Made by a program: the position numbers and the translations under genes
Assembly (NCBI GenBank): GCA_964530165.1
Contig: CAZGYE010000072.1
Span: 1 to 20,523, forward strand
DNA: 20,523 nucleotides
DNA from: CAZGYE01 sp964530165
GTDB taxonomy: Bacteria; Planctomycetota; Planctomycetia; Planctomycetales; Planctomycetaceae
Direction of reading: 5' to 3'
Notes under the pieces: generated by a model
What the model saw: only the letters and a program-made list of their open reading frames with translations
What the model was told of the DNA's origin: nothing
The model's database searches: none
Part shown: in pieces, positions 10,032 to 17,730 of the stretch
Layout of the letters: every line of letters starts with the position of its first letter
Position numbering within the stretch: position 1 is the first letter of the stretch

Positions 10032-10592
10032 TCATTCGCTGTCCCGCTGCAGTAACAAACACAGATACGATTTACGCACTGAGTTGTCCAGCCCCAGGCG
10101 ATCGGCCAGCCGCAAAATGGAATCACGGGCCGCATCCCGCTGTGCTTCGTCGGCTAGGATTTCCATTTCCAGAAACGTTCCCAGACCGTCTACGTCATCG
10201 AGGGCCAATTCCCATTGTCGGCCTTCCCACTCAAGATGAAAGGGGACGCGAGTCTTCACGACAACCGTTTCGACCTCCCGGAAGCCGAGCAGTCGCAGCA
10301 GCTCGCGAAACTTGGCGGCGGCGGCTTGCCCCTCGGCGAAGGGGATTTCGATTTCGCGGCGGGTTTTGGTTTGCGAGTCGAGGATCGGCCCCTTGTAAGT
10401 GATGCAGTTTCGCCGGCCGGCCGAACGCAGCCGCAGCGCTTCGTCGGTCTGGGCAAAGTTGCGCTGGGGGTGCGCGAAATACAAGTCACGCTGTTTGACG
10501 GGCGTTCCGCGTTCCGCGTGCAACTGCTGAAGCTGCGAGATGACTTGCGCGGAATCGTCGAGCGGAAACTTCAGTTCCACTTCGTAGGTCAT
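10032..10592 (-). CDS. CYTH-domain protein (class IV adenylate cyclase/triphosphatase superfamily)
   Basis: CYTH proteins form a tunnel fold acting on triphosphates, for example thiamine triphosphatase, inorganic triphosphatase or CyaB-type adenylate cyclase. The ATG at 10592 puts the signature EVELK at residues 4-8, as expected at the extreme N-terminus; the upstream TTG frame adds repeat-derived residues. The protein is 186 residues. Other family features are the basic/acidic strands ALRLRSAG, ITYKGP, TRREIEI, VVKTRVPFHLEW, LALDDVDGLGTFLEMEI and a closing VRKSYLCLLL. The layout resembles the CyaB-like subgroup, but substrate cannot be told from sequence. No strong Shine-Dalgarno is seen. 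It is followed by recA 166 bp downstream. Confidence 0.88.
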   Translation of the reverse strand: MTYEVELKFPLDDSAQVISQLQQLHAERGTPVKQRDLYFAHPQRNFAQTDEALRLRSAGRRNCITYKGPILDSQTKTRREIEIPFAEGQAAAAKFRELLRLLGFREVETVVVKTRVPFHLEWEGRQWELALDDVDGLGTFLEMEILADEAQRDAARDSILRLADRLGLDNSVRKSYLCLLLQRDSE

Positions 10593-10631
10593 GGCGATTT
10601 TTGATTCTTGATCGAGAGCTGGTTTCAAAAC

Positions 10632-10709
10632 CGGGAGGGCGAGGCTCCCGCCGAGCCGACAAAGCCCGCCGGTGGCAACCGGCGGGACCCACGGGATGCG
10701 ACCCGTGGG
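10632..10709. terminator. Cluster of three adjacent hairpins after the multihaem gene
   Basis: Three perfect stems lie in a row: CGGGAG/CTCCCG (10632-10650), CCCGCCGGT/ACCGGCGGG with a 4-nt loop (10665-10686), and CCCACGGG/CCCGTGGG with a 6-nt loop (10688-10709). The last begins six bases beyond the multihaem stop codon on the minus strand. The first stem belongs to a GGGAGGGCGAGGCTCCCG repeat I associate with planctomycetes. A terminator or transcript-stabilising role is likely; no long T-run follows. Confidence 0.6.
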
Positions 10710-10715
10710 CTTTCA

Positions 10716-12347
10716 CTAATCCAATCCCTCATGTTTGACTTTTTCCCAGTATTCGTCGAACTGGAAGTTGGGGCTGTTGTCCAGATCATGGCAGCGGTTG
10801 CACAGCGATTTCTTGGCAGTTTCCAGGGTCACTTCCATCAGTTTGTGGTCCTCGTCCAGTTCGTCGCTTTCGGCCAGCTCGACGTGCCGGCTGCCGGGAC
10901 CGTGACAGTTCTCGCACTGGCTTCCCTGCAAGAGTTGACTTCTTTCTCTCTCGGCTTCGTTTCGAGCGAACTCTTCGTTGAGGAAACCGGACGTGTAACG
11001 GAGCGCCTGCTTCGGCTCCCAACCGACCACGTGGCACGCGAGACACTCGGCATCGTAAATCCGCGTGATCCCGTAGTCCTTCTGGCCTTCGCGGGCGTGT
11101 TTCAGGCTTTCGAAGGCGCGAGCATGGGGCGTCTTTTCCCAAATCTCGTAGGCCTCGGTGTGGCATTCGCCGCACTGTTCCGCGCCGACGAAAGTCGAGC
11201 CGCTCGGATGTTCGATGGGGGGTTCCTCGACGACCAGCCGCTCATCCCTCAGGCGACTCTGATAGAACCGCATGTGCTCGACCATCTTCTGTGTGTCGTG
11301 GAACCGCCGCTGATCGAGCTCGACCAACTCGAACCGCAGCCGCTGCGTTTCATCCTCCGGGAAGAATCCGACCACGCCGACGGACTTCCCCTTGTGGCCC
11401 ACGCTCAGCAGCATCGTGCTGCCGATGATCTCGGGCTTGCCGTCGGGGTCCTCGACGCCGCCGGCGCTCAGCACCAGATCGAATTCGGGAAACTTCTTCG
11501 CGAGGTTGCGGGACTCGTCGCGCGTCGCGTGGGACAGCAGGAGCAGCAGATCTGGGTTCTGCTGCTGTAATTTTTTCACGATGCCGGGGAGCACCGTCTC
11601 GGGATCATTGACGGTGATGTTCCGGTCATTCTGCGTGAGCAGCGCCACGTCGCCGATTCGCTGCCCCAAAATGGCGGTCACGCCGATCTTCTTCTCGCCG
11701 ACGGAAACCAGTTTCCACCGGGCCGGCGTTCCCAAGTCGGGCGTGTCGAACAAGACCACGTTGGCCGCCAGAAACGCCAGCGACGCCTGCAGATTGTCGG
11801 GATCGACAACGTGCTGTGACAGCAGGTAATCGGCGCCCAGCCGCAATTCCGCCTCGCCCAACGCCAAAGCCTGGTAGCGCAAGTCTTTCAGAGCTGCCAG
11901 GATCGTCTCGAATTTGATTTGACTCTGCCGGCGGCTGCGTTTGACGGCGCCTCCCAGATCGAAGGCGGTCACCGGCCAGCCCTTCTCACTGATCCGGCGG
12001 AACAGGTCGGCCCGGCGCGACATTCCGCCAGACTGGTTTTCCGTACAGCCACACGGTTCAAAATAGCCGCGCTGCTCGCCGGAGAGGACGATGACCAACG
12101 CCGGATCGGGCCAGCCTTTGAAGAGCGGTTTCGGTTCAAAAGGCGATGGGCCGTCCTTGTGGACTTTGTTCGTCTGAACGGTTTCGGCGCCATCGCTGTG
12201 TCCTGTCGTGTTGTTGACACCCGAATCGACTGCCGCGCCGGACGGAACAGCCGGCGTCGACGCGGAATTGCAGCCGCCGAAGTAGACGAACGCCACACAG
12301 ACCAGACAGCCACACAGCCCCATCGCGAGAAATCCGCGAGTCGACAT
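10716..12347 (-). CDS. Tetrahaem cytochrome c with N-terminal metallophosphatase-like domain
   Basis: Predicted envelope protein of 543 residues. The N-terminus is a hydrophobic segment (7-24) ending in FGGC, possibly a lipoprotein site at C26, then a Ser/Thr/Asp-rich linker to about 80. Residues about 83-345 resemble the 5'-nucleotidase/metallophosphatase fold (GYFEPCGC 94-101 with following SGGMSRRADL, AFDLGG 128-133, LLSHATRDES 270-279). The usual first DxH metal motif is not apparent. The C-terminal part has four haem-attachment CXXCH motifs (392-396, 435-439, 478-482, 516-520), as in cytochrome c554-like domains. The ATG at 12347 has GAGGGA nine bases upstream and leaves 13 bp after the DUF1573 gene, so co-transcription is likely. 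An electron-transfer role is inferred from the haems. Confidence 0.88.
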   Translation of the reverse strand: MSTRGFLAMGLCGCLVCVAFVYFGGCNSASTPAVPSGAAVDSGVNNTTGHSDGAETVQTNKVHKDGPSPFEPKPLFKGWPDPALVIVLSGEQRGYFEPCGCTENQSGGMSRRADLFRRISEKGWPVTAFDLGGAVKRSRRQSQIKFETILAALKDLRYQALALGEAELRLGADYLLSQHVVDPDNLQASLAFLAANVVLFDTPDLGTPARWKLVSVGEKKIGVTAILGQRIGDVALLTQNDRNITVNDPETVLPGIVKKLQQQNPDLLLLLSHATRDESRNLAKKFPEFDLVLSAGGVEDPDGKPEIIGSTMLLSVGHKGKSVGVVGFFPEDETQRLRFELVELDQRRFHDTQKMVEHMRFYQSRLRDERLVVEEPPIEHPSGSTFVGAEQCGECHTEAYEIWEKTPHARAFESLKHAREGQKDYGITRIYDAECLACHVVGWEPKQALRYTSGFLNEEFARNEAERERSQLLQGSQCENCHGPGSRHVELAESDELDEDHKLMEVTLETAKKSLCNRCHDLDNSPNFQFDEYWEKVKHEGLD

Positions 12348-12360
12348 GGAACACAGTCCC

Positions 12361-13530
12361 TCACTCGGACCGAAGGGAGACAAACCGTACGAAAAACTCG
12401 AGCGTGTCCACTTCAGGATGATTGGTTTTCACCGTGACTTTGGCGGAAGAGCCACGAACCCAACTGCCCGGAGGACTACCTGGCGGGACTTCGAACGTCA
12501 GGCGATAGCGTTTCTTGGTCGCCGCTCTGAGATTCAGGTCGGGTGTGAGAGTGACCTTCAGGAATTTCGGATTGGTCTGGACGTCGACGAATTCCAGCTC
12601 CTTCTCGCCCAGTCCGCTGACATACAGCAAGAGCTCCGCTTTGCGGCCCTCGCGGGAGTTGAGTTGTCCCAATTCCAGGATGTGCGCCGCGCCGTGCCAT
12701 ATCACGCCGGCCATCGGCAAAATGCTGATCGGTCCGGGTCGATTGCCAGTCAAATAGACGACGAAATTGGTCTTGTCGCGAACGTCGGTCCGAATGGTCA
12801 ATTGCAGGCGAAACCCTCCCGCTTCGATGCCCGGAGCTAACGTCGCACGGATTGAATAACCCGACTTGGCGTTCAGATTCTTAAGTTCCTCTTCGCGCAG
12901 CGGAGTCGCCTCGGCGGTCAATAGTTTGTGGGAGCTCTCGATGCCGAGCACCTTGAACTCATCCAGAATGGCCGAATACAAAACTCCGGTCCGTTCGGTT
13001 GGCGTCTTGTCGGAGATGTCGCGGACGTTCCAGCCGTTGGCAGGACTCATGACGACCACGTCCTGCACGCGGCCCCGCACGGTGAAGTTGATCTCTCGGT
13101 TCTTGGGATCATTGGTGTGGATGGTTGCCCGTTGTTGGAACGTCTCGCTGAGAGCGATCGGCTTCCACTTGAGCTCCACCTCGACGGAGCCGCCCACGGG
13201 AACATGATCCTCCGGGAGGTCGCTGACGGTGCATTTGCACGTTGTCTTTCCCTTTTTCAGTATGAGGGGCGCATCGCCTTCGTTGCGAATGACAAACGTG
13301 TGCGCCCTCTCTTCTGCGACTTCCATCACGCCGAAGTCGTACTCCAATTCTGGGACGTCGACTTTCGGGTAGGGGCCTGTCGGTGAAAGCTTGAGCATAA
13401 GATCGGGGCTAACTGGGGGCGGGTTGACGGCTTCATCAACCGGCAGGGCGGAGACCCGGCCGAACCAGACGATGCCGCCCAAAACAAACAGACCAAAAAA
13501 AATCGCCAACGGGATGGTCCCAGACCTCAT
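12361..13530 (-). CDS. DUF1573-domain envelope protein
   Basis: A 389-residue protein of unknown function. A single membrane anchor or uncleaved signal is at 5-27. An Ig-like DUF1573 domain is at about 62-155, recognisable from LEYDFGVMEVAEERAHTF, VIRNEGDAPLILKKGKTTCKC and ATIHTNDPKNREINFTVRG. It contains a TTCKC cysteine pair (98 and 100). A second beta-rich half (about 160-389) repeats similar strand patterns. The ATG at 13530 is chosen because AGGGGAGG lies eight bases upstream; the TTG-initiated extension to 13554 is unnecessary. It is the first gene of a two-gene unit with the multihaem cytochrome gene, which suggests shared work outside the cytoplasmic membrane. Confidence 0.9.
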   Translation of the reverse strand: MRSGTIPLAIFFGLFVLGGIVWFGRVSALPVDEAVNPPPVSPDLMLKLSPTGPYPKVDVPELEYDFGVMEVAEERAHTFVIRNEGDAPLILKKGKTTCKCTVSDLPEDHVPVGGSVEVELKWKPIALSETFQQRATIHTNDPKNREINFTVRGRVQDVVVMSPANGWNVRDISDKTPTERTGVLYSAILDEFKVLGIESSHKLLTAEATPLREEELKNLNAKSGYSIRATLAPGIEAGGFRLQLTIRTDVRDKTNFVVYLTGNRPGPISILPMAGVIWHGAAHILELGQLNSREGRKAELLLYVSGLGEKELEFVDVQTNPKFLKVTLTPDLNLRAATKKRYRLTFEVPPGSPPGSWVRGSSAKVTVKTNHPEVDTLEFFVRFVSLRSE

Positions 13531-13590
13531 AACGACAGCCTCCCCTCGCTGCAAGTGATTGCGACAAACTGCAAAGCAAACTCATTCTTT

Positions 13591-13618
13591 ATTTTAGACA
13601 ACCCTGAGCAACGTTCAA
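13591..13618 (-). promoter_or_regulatory. Candidate promoter of the DUF1573-cytochrome operon
   Basis: Minus-strand TTGAAC (13618-13613) and TAAAAT (13596-13591) are separated by 16 bases, with a leader of about 55 nt to the DUF1573 ATG. The -35 overlaps the stop codon of the preceding ligase-like gene. Confidence 0.5.
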
Positions 13619-16188
13619 TTCCGATTTGGCCGCGGCGCCGGATTGGCCGCGTCTCTCACGATCCGGTTGAGCAGATCCACCACCCGCGGCGGCAGATACT
13701 TGTCCCGGTGCCCTTCCCGACGGTTGATCTGGTCCAACTCACGCGATCGGTTTGCCTCCCGGCGCGCCTGCTGCTTGAGCCCGGCCTTGTCAAGCGCATC
13801 GGCCAGTTCTGCACGAAGAGCAGCGTGATGTGGATACCGCTCGGCAGCCTGCGTGAGATACTCCACGGCGGCCGCAGCGTCGTCCGGATTCGCTCTCCGG
13901 TGGAATTTCTCGAGATACCGCTGTCCTAACGTCCAATAACCGTTTGCCGAAGCTGGATTTTTCTCGATGGCGATCTGCGAGAGGTCCACCACATGCTGAA
14001 AATCAGCTTCCGACGCTGTTGTCGATGTCTGCCAACGGCGAAAGGCCAATTCCGCCAGCCGCGCGGCCGGCTCAGGGGAAAAGGGATCGTGCTCGGCCGC
14101 TCTCTGGTAGAGCGTCACCGCCCGATGTTGATCTCCTTGCTCCATCCAGGCAAAATCACCCGCTGCGACCAACGCCCGCCGGTTCAACACCGGTCCTGTT
14201 GCCGTCAGCAAACATTCGACGAACAGAACCGCCATCAAGGCAAAAGACAAAAGGGAAACGGCAAAAGTAGTTCTCTTGTCTCCTTTTTTCTCTTCACTTT
14301 TTCCTTTTTCCTTTTTCCTTTCTCCTTGTGTCGCCGCCGGCTGGACCAGCACGCTTGCCAGCGCCAAGAGCAACAGCAGCGTTTGTGCGATCGCCGGCAT
14401 CTCCATACCGCCGGCACCCAACAGATGAACCAGCAACGCCACCGCTGCGGCTGCGAGACAGTCTGCCGAGACATCCTTTGCCCGGAATGCTCGGCCGAGA
14501 CACATCACGAGAACCACCCAACCCGCAAACAGCGCTAACAGACGGTAGTCTGTTCCGTCTCCTAGAAACATGCCGAAGCCAAAGACCAGCCAGAAGCTCA
14601 AGCCGGCTCCCAGCAGCACGGGCTCGGCCCGCAAGGAAAAAGGAAAAAGGAAAAAGGAAACAGTGCTCGTCTTGCTCCCCTTCCTTTGTGCCTTTGCCAT
14701 TCGAGCAGCGCCGTCATCATCCAGTTCCCCGCTGCCGGAGACTGCTCGACTGCGGCAGAACAACCGCACCGCCATGGCGAGCATTGCCGCCAGCCCGATC
14801 ACCGCCGCCAGCCCGCCGTTGGCCCACAGGTCGAGCACGAGATTGTGCGGATCGGCAATTTCTTCGCTCGACTCGGGCAACTTATGCGTCAGGTAGTGCT
14901 GCCGAAAATTGCCAGGGCCGACTCCGAACCACGGACTCTCGCGGATCACGTCGACCGTGGCCGTCCAGTACTGCAGCCGATAGCGAAAAGACTTCGGCGC
15001 CTCGGAGAGGACCTCCAGGTCCACCCCGCCGCTGAACCTCGCCAGGAACAAGGAAACAGTCAGCAGTAATAAGGACACAGTGACGAACGATACGCGAGAA
15101 GTGCGTTTCTTGCTCTCCTCTTCCTCTTCGTCATGTCTTCCTTTTTCCTTTTTCCTTTTTCCTTCCGTCACGGACAGCCAGGCCCATGTGGACAACCCCG
15201 CGCACAAACCGACCCATGCGGTGCGGCTCTTGGTCAGCAGCAGGCAAAATGCCAGAAGGAAGGCACAGAGGGGCAGAGGCACAAAGGCACAAAAGTGTGT
15301 GACTCCGTTCTTTTGCCCTGCCCCTCTACCCCTCTGCCCCTCTGCCCCTTTGCCCCTCTGCCCCTCTGCCCCTTTGTTCCTCTGCCCCTCTGCCCCTCTG
15401 CCCCTTTGCCCCTTTATCATCGCCAGCGCCACGATCAGCCACACCACCAGCAAACCGGCAAACGAATTCGCCAATGCGAACAGCCCGAACGGTTCGGTGC
15501 TGGATCGGAGCCGTTGCTCCCACAGCGATCGTCCCGGACCCGCCAACGGGATTTCCTGCCGGGCAAACTCGCGTCGTAGCTCGCGGATCCTGTTGAGCCG
15601 TTGGCTCTCTTGCAGGATGTTATTGCCGGGCGAAGACAACGTGAGACGGTCGAGCTCGTTACGCTGTTCTTGGTAGTGCCGGGCCGCTTGCGGGTAGAAA
15701 ACGTAATGCTGCCAAAGCCCCAACCCCGACAGGGAAACCGCCGTTGCGACCATCACCAGCAGCACACGCTGTGCGCCGGCTCGCGTCCGCACGGTCTGAC
15801 GAATGAGGAAAAAGGCGACCCCTAAACCGATCCACTCCCACAGCATGTTGATCGCCGCCCGTTTCTGCCCCTCGGTCATAATGATCCGCAGAGCCGAAAC
15901 CACGTGACCGCCGACGACCACCCACAACGCCAGATCGCAGACGTCTAGACGGATGCGGAAGTCCCGTTCTCGAACGCAATTCCACGACCACAACAGACCG
16001 GCCGCCAACCAAAGCTGCGCCAACCACAGCGTCGCACCTTGGGCCGCCGATTCCGTCGGAACCAACAACCGCCCCACGAGCAGCGCCGCGACGGCAGCCG
16101 TCAACAGACGGAACCGCAAGCTGCTGGATTCCGCGGATGGCAACCGCTGTTGCGAGGCTGGTTTTTGTTTCCGTTTTGTCTTGCTCAT
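13615..16188 (-). CDS. O-antigen ligase/Wzy-like polytopic membrane protein with C-terminal TPRs
   Basis: Probably transfers or polymerises lipid-linked glycan at the membrane. The 857 residues begin with a basic N-terminus and many membrane segments. The family region is at about 400-460: SFRYRLQYWTATVDVIRESP, WFGVGPGNFRQHYL and HNLVLDLWANGG. Residues about 675-815 are helical TPR-like repeats, and the tail is basic and proline-rich. Four low-complexity stretches (about 259-310, 342-382, 496-519, 622-651) are encoded by purine/pyrimidine repeat elements, yet the frame is intact. Each reads as a charged run such as GERKKEKGKSEEKKGD followed by a hydrophobic run such as FAVSLLSFALMAVLF. Membrane topology near these is therefore uncertain. 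The upstream neighbour is a WecA-like transferase, 164 bp away. Ligase versus polymerase cannot be decided. Confidence 0.85.
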   Translation of the reverse strand: MSKTKRKQKPASQQRLPSAESSSLRFRLLTAAVAALLVGRLLVPTESAAQGATLWLAQLWLAAGLLWSWNCVRERDFRIRLDVCDLALWVVVGGHVVSALRIIMTEGQKRAAINMLWEWIGLGVAFFLIRQTVRTRAGAQRVLLVMVATAVSLSGLGLWQHYVFYPQAARHYQEQRNELDRLTLSSPGNNILQESQRLNRIRELRREFARQEIPLAGPGRSLWEQRLRSSTEPFGLFALANSFAGLLVVWLIVALAMIKGQRGRGAEGQRNKGAEGQRGKGAEGQRGRGAGQKNGVTHFCAFVPLPLCAFLLAFCLLLTKSRTAWVGLCAGLSTWAWLSVTEGKRKKEKGRHDEEEEESKKRTSRVSFVTVSLLLLTVSLFLARFSGGVDLEVLSEAPKSFRYRLQYWTATVDVIRESPWFGVGPGNFRQHYLTHKLPESSEEIADPHNLVLDLWANGGLAAVIGLAAMLAMAVRLFCRSRAVSGSGELDDDGAARMAKAQRKGSKTSTVSFFLFPFSLRAEPVLLGAGLSFWLVFGFGMFLGDGTDYRLLALFAGWVVLVMCLGRAFRAKDVSADCLAAAAVALLVHLLGAGGMEMPAIAQTLLLLLALASVLVQPAATQGERKKEKGKSEEKKGDKRTTFAVSLLSFALMAVLFVECLLTATGPVLNRRALVAAGDFAWMEQGDQHRAVTLYQRAAEHDPFSPEPAARLAELAFRRWQTSTTASEADFQHVVDLSQIAIEKNPASANGYWTLGQRYLEKFHRRANPDDAAAAVEYLTQAAERYPHHAALRAELADALDKAGLKQQARREANRSRELDQINRREGHRDKYLPPRVVDLLNRIVRDAANPAPRPNRN
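14237..14325. repeat. Heptad palindromic repeat inside the ligase-like gene (element copy 4)
   Basis: Four 7-nt units (AAGGCAA, AAGACAA, AAGGGAA, ACGGCAA) occupy 14237-14264. A 33-nt core follows, then four 7-nt units (TTTTTCC three times, then TTTCTCC) at 14298-14325. Both arms have the same unit length and number. It encodes residues 622-651. Confidence 0.8.
14633..14701. repeat. Heptad palindromic repeat inside the ligase-like gene (element copy 5)
   Basis: Four perfect AAGGAAA units (14633-14660), a 20-nt core, then about three degenerate 7-nt units (TTCCTTT, GTGCCTT, TGCCATT) at 14681-14701. It encodes residues 496-519, reading KGSKTSTVSFFLFPFSL. Confidence 0.75.
15044..15165. repeat. 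Heptad palindromic repeat inside the ligase-like gene (element copy 6)
   Basis: Six degenerate 7-nt units of AGGAANN character (15044-15085) precede a core of about 52 nt. Four TTCCTTT-type units (last TTCCTTC) follow at 15138-15165. It encodes residues 342-382: charged EGKRKKEKGRHDEEEEESKK, then hydrophobic FVTVSLLLLTVSLFLA. Confidence 0.75.
15261..15414. repeat. Octad palindromic repeat inside the ligase-like gene (element copy 7)
   Basis: Four 8-nt units (AGGCACAG, AGGGGCAG, AGGCACAA, AGGCACAA) at 15261-15292, a 26-nt core, then twelve 8-nt units of TGCCCCTC/TGCCCCTT type at 15319-15414 with few variants. Three units equal eight codons, so the minus strand reads a repeating RGRGAEGQ. It encodes residues 259-310. 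Confidence 0.85.
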
Positions 16189-16220
16189 GGCCCGTCCGCT
16201 TCAAAGCGACTGAAATTCGC

Positions 16221-16355
16221 TAGAAGCAGTTTCAAAACCCAATCCGGGTGGCTGTGGTGGAGCAGCGCGACCCCACAGATGCTGCAAATCCTGGGGACTC
16301 ACGATGTTCGACCTCAGCCACCCGTGCCAGTAACCCAGTTTTGAAACTGCTTCTA
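16221..16355. repeat. Long inverted repeat between the WecA-like and ligase-like genes
   Basis: Perfect 18-bp terminal arms (TAGAAGCAGTTTCAAAAC at 16221-16238, its complement at 16338-16355) enclose a second 10-bp inverted pair (CGGGTGGCTG at 16245-16254, CAGCCACCCG at 16315-16324) and weaker inner pairing. The outer right arm supplies the TAG stop of the WecA-like gene. No coding sequence lies inside, so it looks like a non-autonomous palindromic element. Confidence 0.85.
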
Positions 16356-17465
16356 CGAATTCCGATTGTTCTTGCGGCCGACGGTTTCCAGAATGGCCAC
16401 GATTGCCAGCACGCACGCGATCAATGCGACGACCAGCAGAGCGCCCGACCAGTCGGGGATGCGGTACAACAACAGCGCCCCCAGCCCAGTGGTCAGCGTG
16501 GCCAGATGAATCGTCAAGACGGCGTCGCGCGGTTTCAGACCGAGCTCGACCAGCCGATGCGAAAAGTGACTTTTGTCGGGATGAAAAGGGCTGCGTCTCT
16601 CTGAGAGCCGAATCAGCATCACCGAGCAGAAGTCGTACAACGGCACTGCCAAGATGCACAAAGGCGCCAGCATGACGTGCCGGTTCACGTCCATCTCTGC
16701 CGCGTAAAACGTGCCCCGAATCGTTAGACAAGCCAGTATCAGCCCGATGAAATAGCTGCCCGAATCGCCCATGAAAATTCGTGCCGGCGGCCAGTTGTGG
16801 ACGAGAAAGCCAGCCAGCGAGCCGGCCAGAATCAACAGCGCCCCGCCGACCAGCCAGCGCGGCTCGCCCGGCGGCGTCAGCATGACGACCGCGAACAGCA
16901 ACGCAGCAATCAGCGCAATCCCCGACGACAGACCATCCATGTTGTCGAGAAAATTGAACGCGTTGACCAATACCAGAATCCACAGCACCGTCAACACTTT
17001 GCCGATCCACGGCACGGGAACGAAAACGGTTGCCTCGACACCTGCAAACGTCAACCCCACGGCCACGCCCAACTGGACCAGCAAGCGAGGCAGCCACGGC
17101 AGATTTTTCACGTCGTCGATCAGCCCCATCAGCGCAAGCAAGGTCCCGCCGCAAAGGATGGCCAGCAGTGGCTTCACGCGGGCCAGCACGCCGTCCAGAT
17201 GCGGCGCGATTTCGGCGGGAACCCAATCCGGAAGCTGTTCGACGCGGGTGAGCGATCTGGCAATAATCACGGCGGCTGCCAGCGGCAGCACGACGCCCAG
17301 CCAAATCCCGATGCCTCCACCCAGTGGCGTCGGCGCGGTATGCACCTTACGAGCGGCCGGCTGGTCGATCAGCCCCCATTTCGGGGCCAGCCTGCGCATC
17401 AGCGCCGTGGCCGCACACGAGACGAAAAACGCCGACACCAGACAGGCACAGACGAAGAACAACAT
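16353..17465 (-). CDS. WecA/TagO/MraY-family undecaprenyl-phosphate sugar-1-phosphate transferase
   Basis: Polyprenyl-phosphate phosphoglycosyltransferase that starts lipid-linked glycan synthesis by moving a HexNAc-1-phosphate from its UDP form onto undecaprenyl phosphate. The product is 370 residues, with about ten hydrophobic segments. Conserved motifs in order: LGGGIGIWLG (48-57), LIDDVKNL with D117/D118 (115-122), NAFNFLDNMDGLSSG (168-182), FMGDSGSYFIG (231-241) and HPDKSHFSHRL (295-305). The histidine-rich last motif favours WecA/TagO-like over true MraY. The ATG at 17465 follows a poor GAG ribosome site. The stop codon lies in an inverted repeat. The ligase-like gene follows on the same strand, fitting a surface-glycan pathway. 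Sugar specificity cannot be read from sequence. Confidence 0.92.
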   Translation of the reverse strand: MLFFVCACLVSAFFVSCAATALMRRLAPKWGLIDQPAARKVHTAPTPLGGGIGIWLGVVLPLAAAVIIARSLTRVEQLPDWVPAEIAPHLDGVLARVKPLLAILCGGTLLALMGLIDDVKNLPWLPRLLVQLGVAVGLTFAGVEATVFVPVPWIGKVLTVLWILVLVNAFNFLDNMDGLSSGIALIAALLFAVVMLTPPGEPRWLVGGALLILAGSLAGFLVHNWPPARIFMGDSGSYFIGLILACLTIRGTFYAAEMDVNRHVMLAPLCILAVPLYDFCSVMLIRLSERRSPFHPDKSHFSHRLVELGLKPRDAVLTIHLATLTTGLGALLLYRIPDWSGALLVVALIACVLAIVAILETVGRKNNRNS

Positions 17466-17653
17466 TCACTCAAACCCGTTCGAGAACCTTTCGTGCGGCC
17501 GCTTCAGACTGCGGCACGGTACGGCAAAGACACCAGATGCGTCAATGACGAATTTCAGTAGTTCCACGTTCCTCATTCGCGCGGCCGACATCAAGCATCT
17601 CGCCGTTGCTTATGTCAGGGCGTGTTACCCGGGCGTTCCTGTTTGGGCAACGT

Positions 17654-17666
17654 CAGGATTATCCTG
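17654..17666. promoter_or_regulatory. 13-bp palindrome, possible operator
   Basis: CAGGAT and ATCCTG form perfect arms around one base. On the minus strand it overlaps a TTGACA hexamer, but no matching -10 for the WecA-like gene was found at normal spacing. Confidence 0.35.
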
Positions 17667-17713
17667 TCAAATTGAGAAGGATGGCAGTTCTACGATGATA
17701 TTTTGGCAGGTGA

Positions 17714-17730
17714 AATGTCAATCTGACATT
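17714..17730. promoter_or_regulatory. 17-bp palindrome, possible operator
   Basis: AATGTCA and TGACATT are perfect 7-bp arms around ATC. It lies between the two divergent genes, about 100 bp upstream of the TPR-gene -10 and 50 bp from the first palindrome. It shares the TGTCA/TGACA core with sequence next to the first. Confidence 0.4.

Noticed and set aside
9866..10135. N-terminal extension of the recA frame
   Set aside because: It crosses the predicted promoter and dyad, is unlike RecA, and the ATG at 9865 has a good ribosome site.
12348..12383. TTG-started extension of the multihaem protein
   Set aside because: It would overlap the DUF1573 gene; the ATG at 12347 has a ribosome site and begins directly with the export signal.
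13615..16188. Reading the ligase-like gene as a broken pseudogene because of its low-complexity parts
   Set aside because: The frame is uninterrupted for 857 codons with family motifs on both sides of each repeat, so it is kept as a CDS.
17466..17530. tRNA-like GTTCGAGAACC string
   Set aside because: The bases form a short palindrome, but no acceptor stem, anticodon arm or CCA end fits around it.
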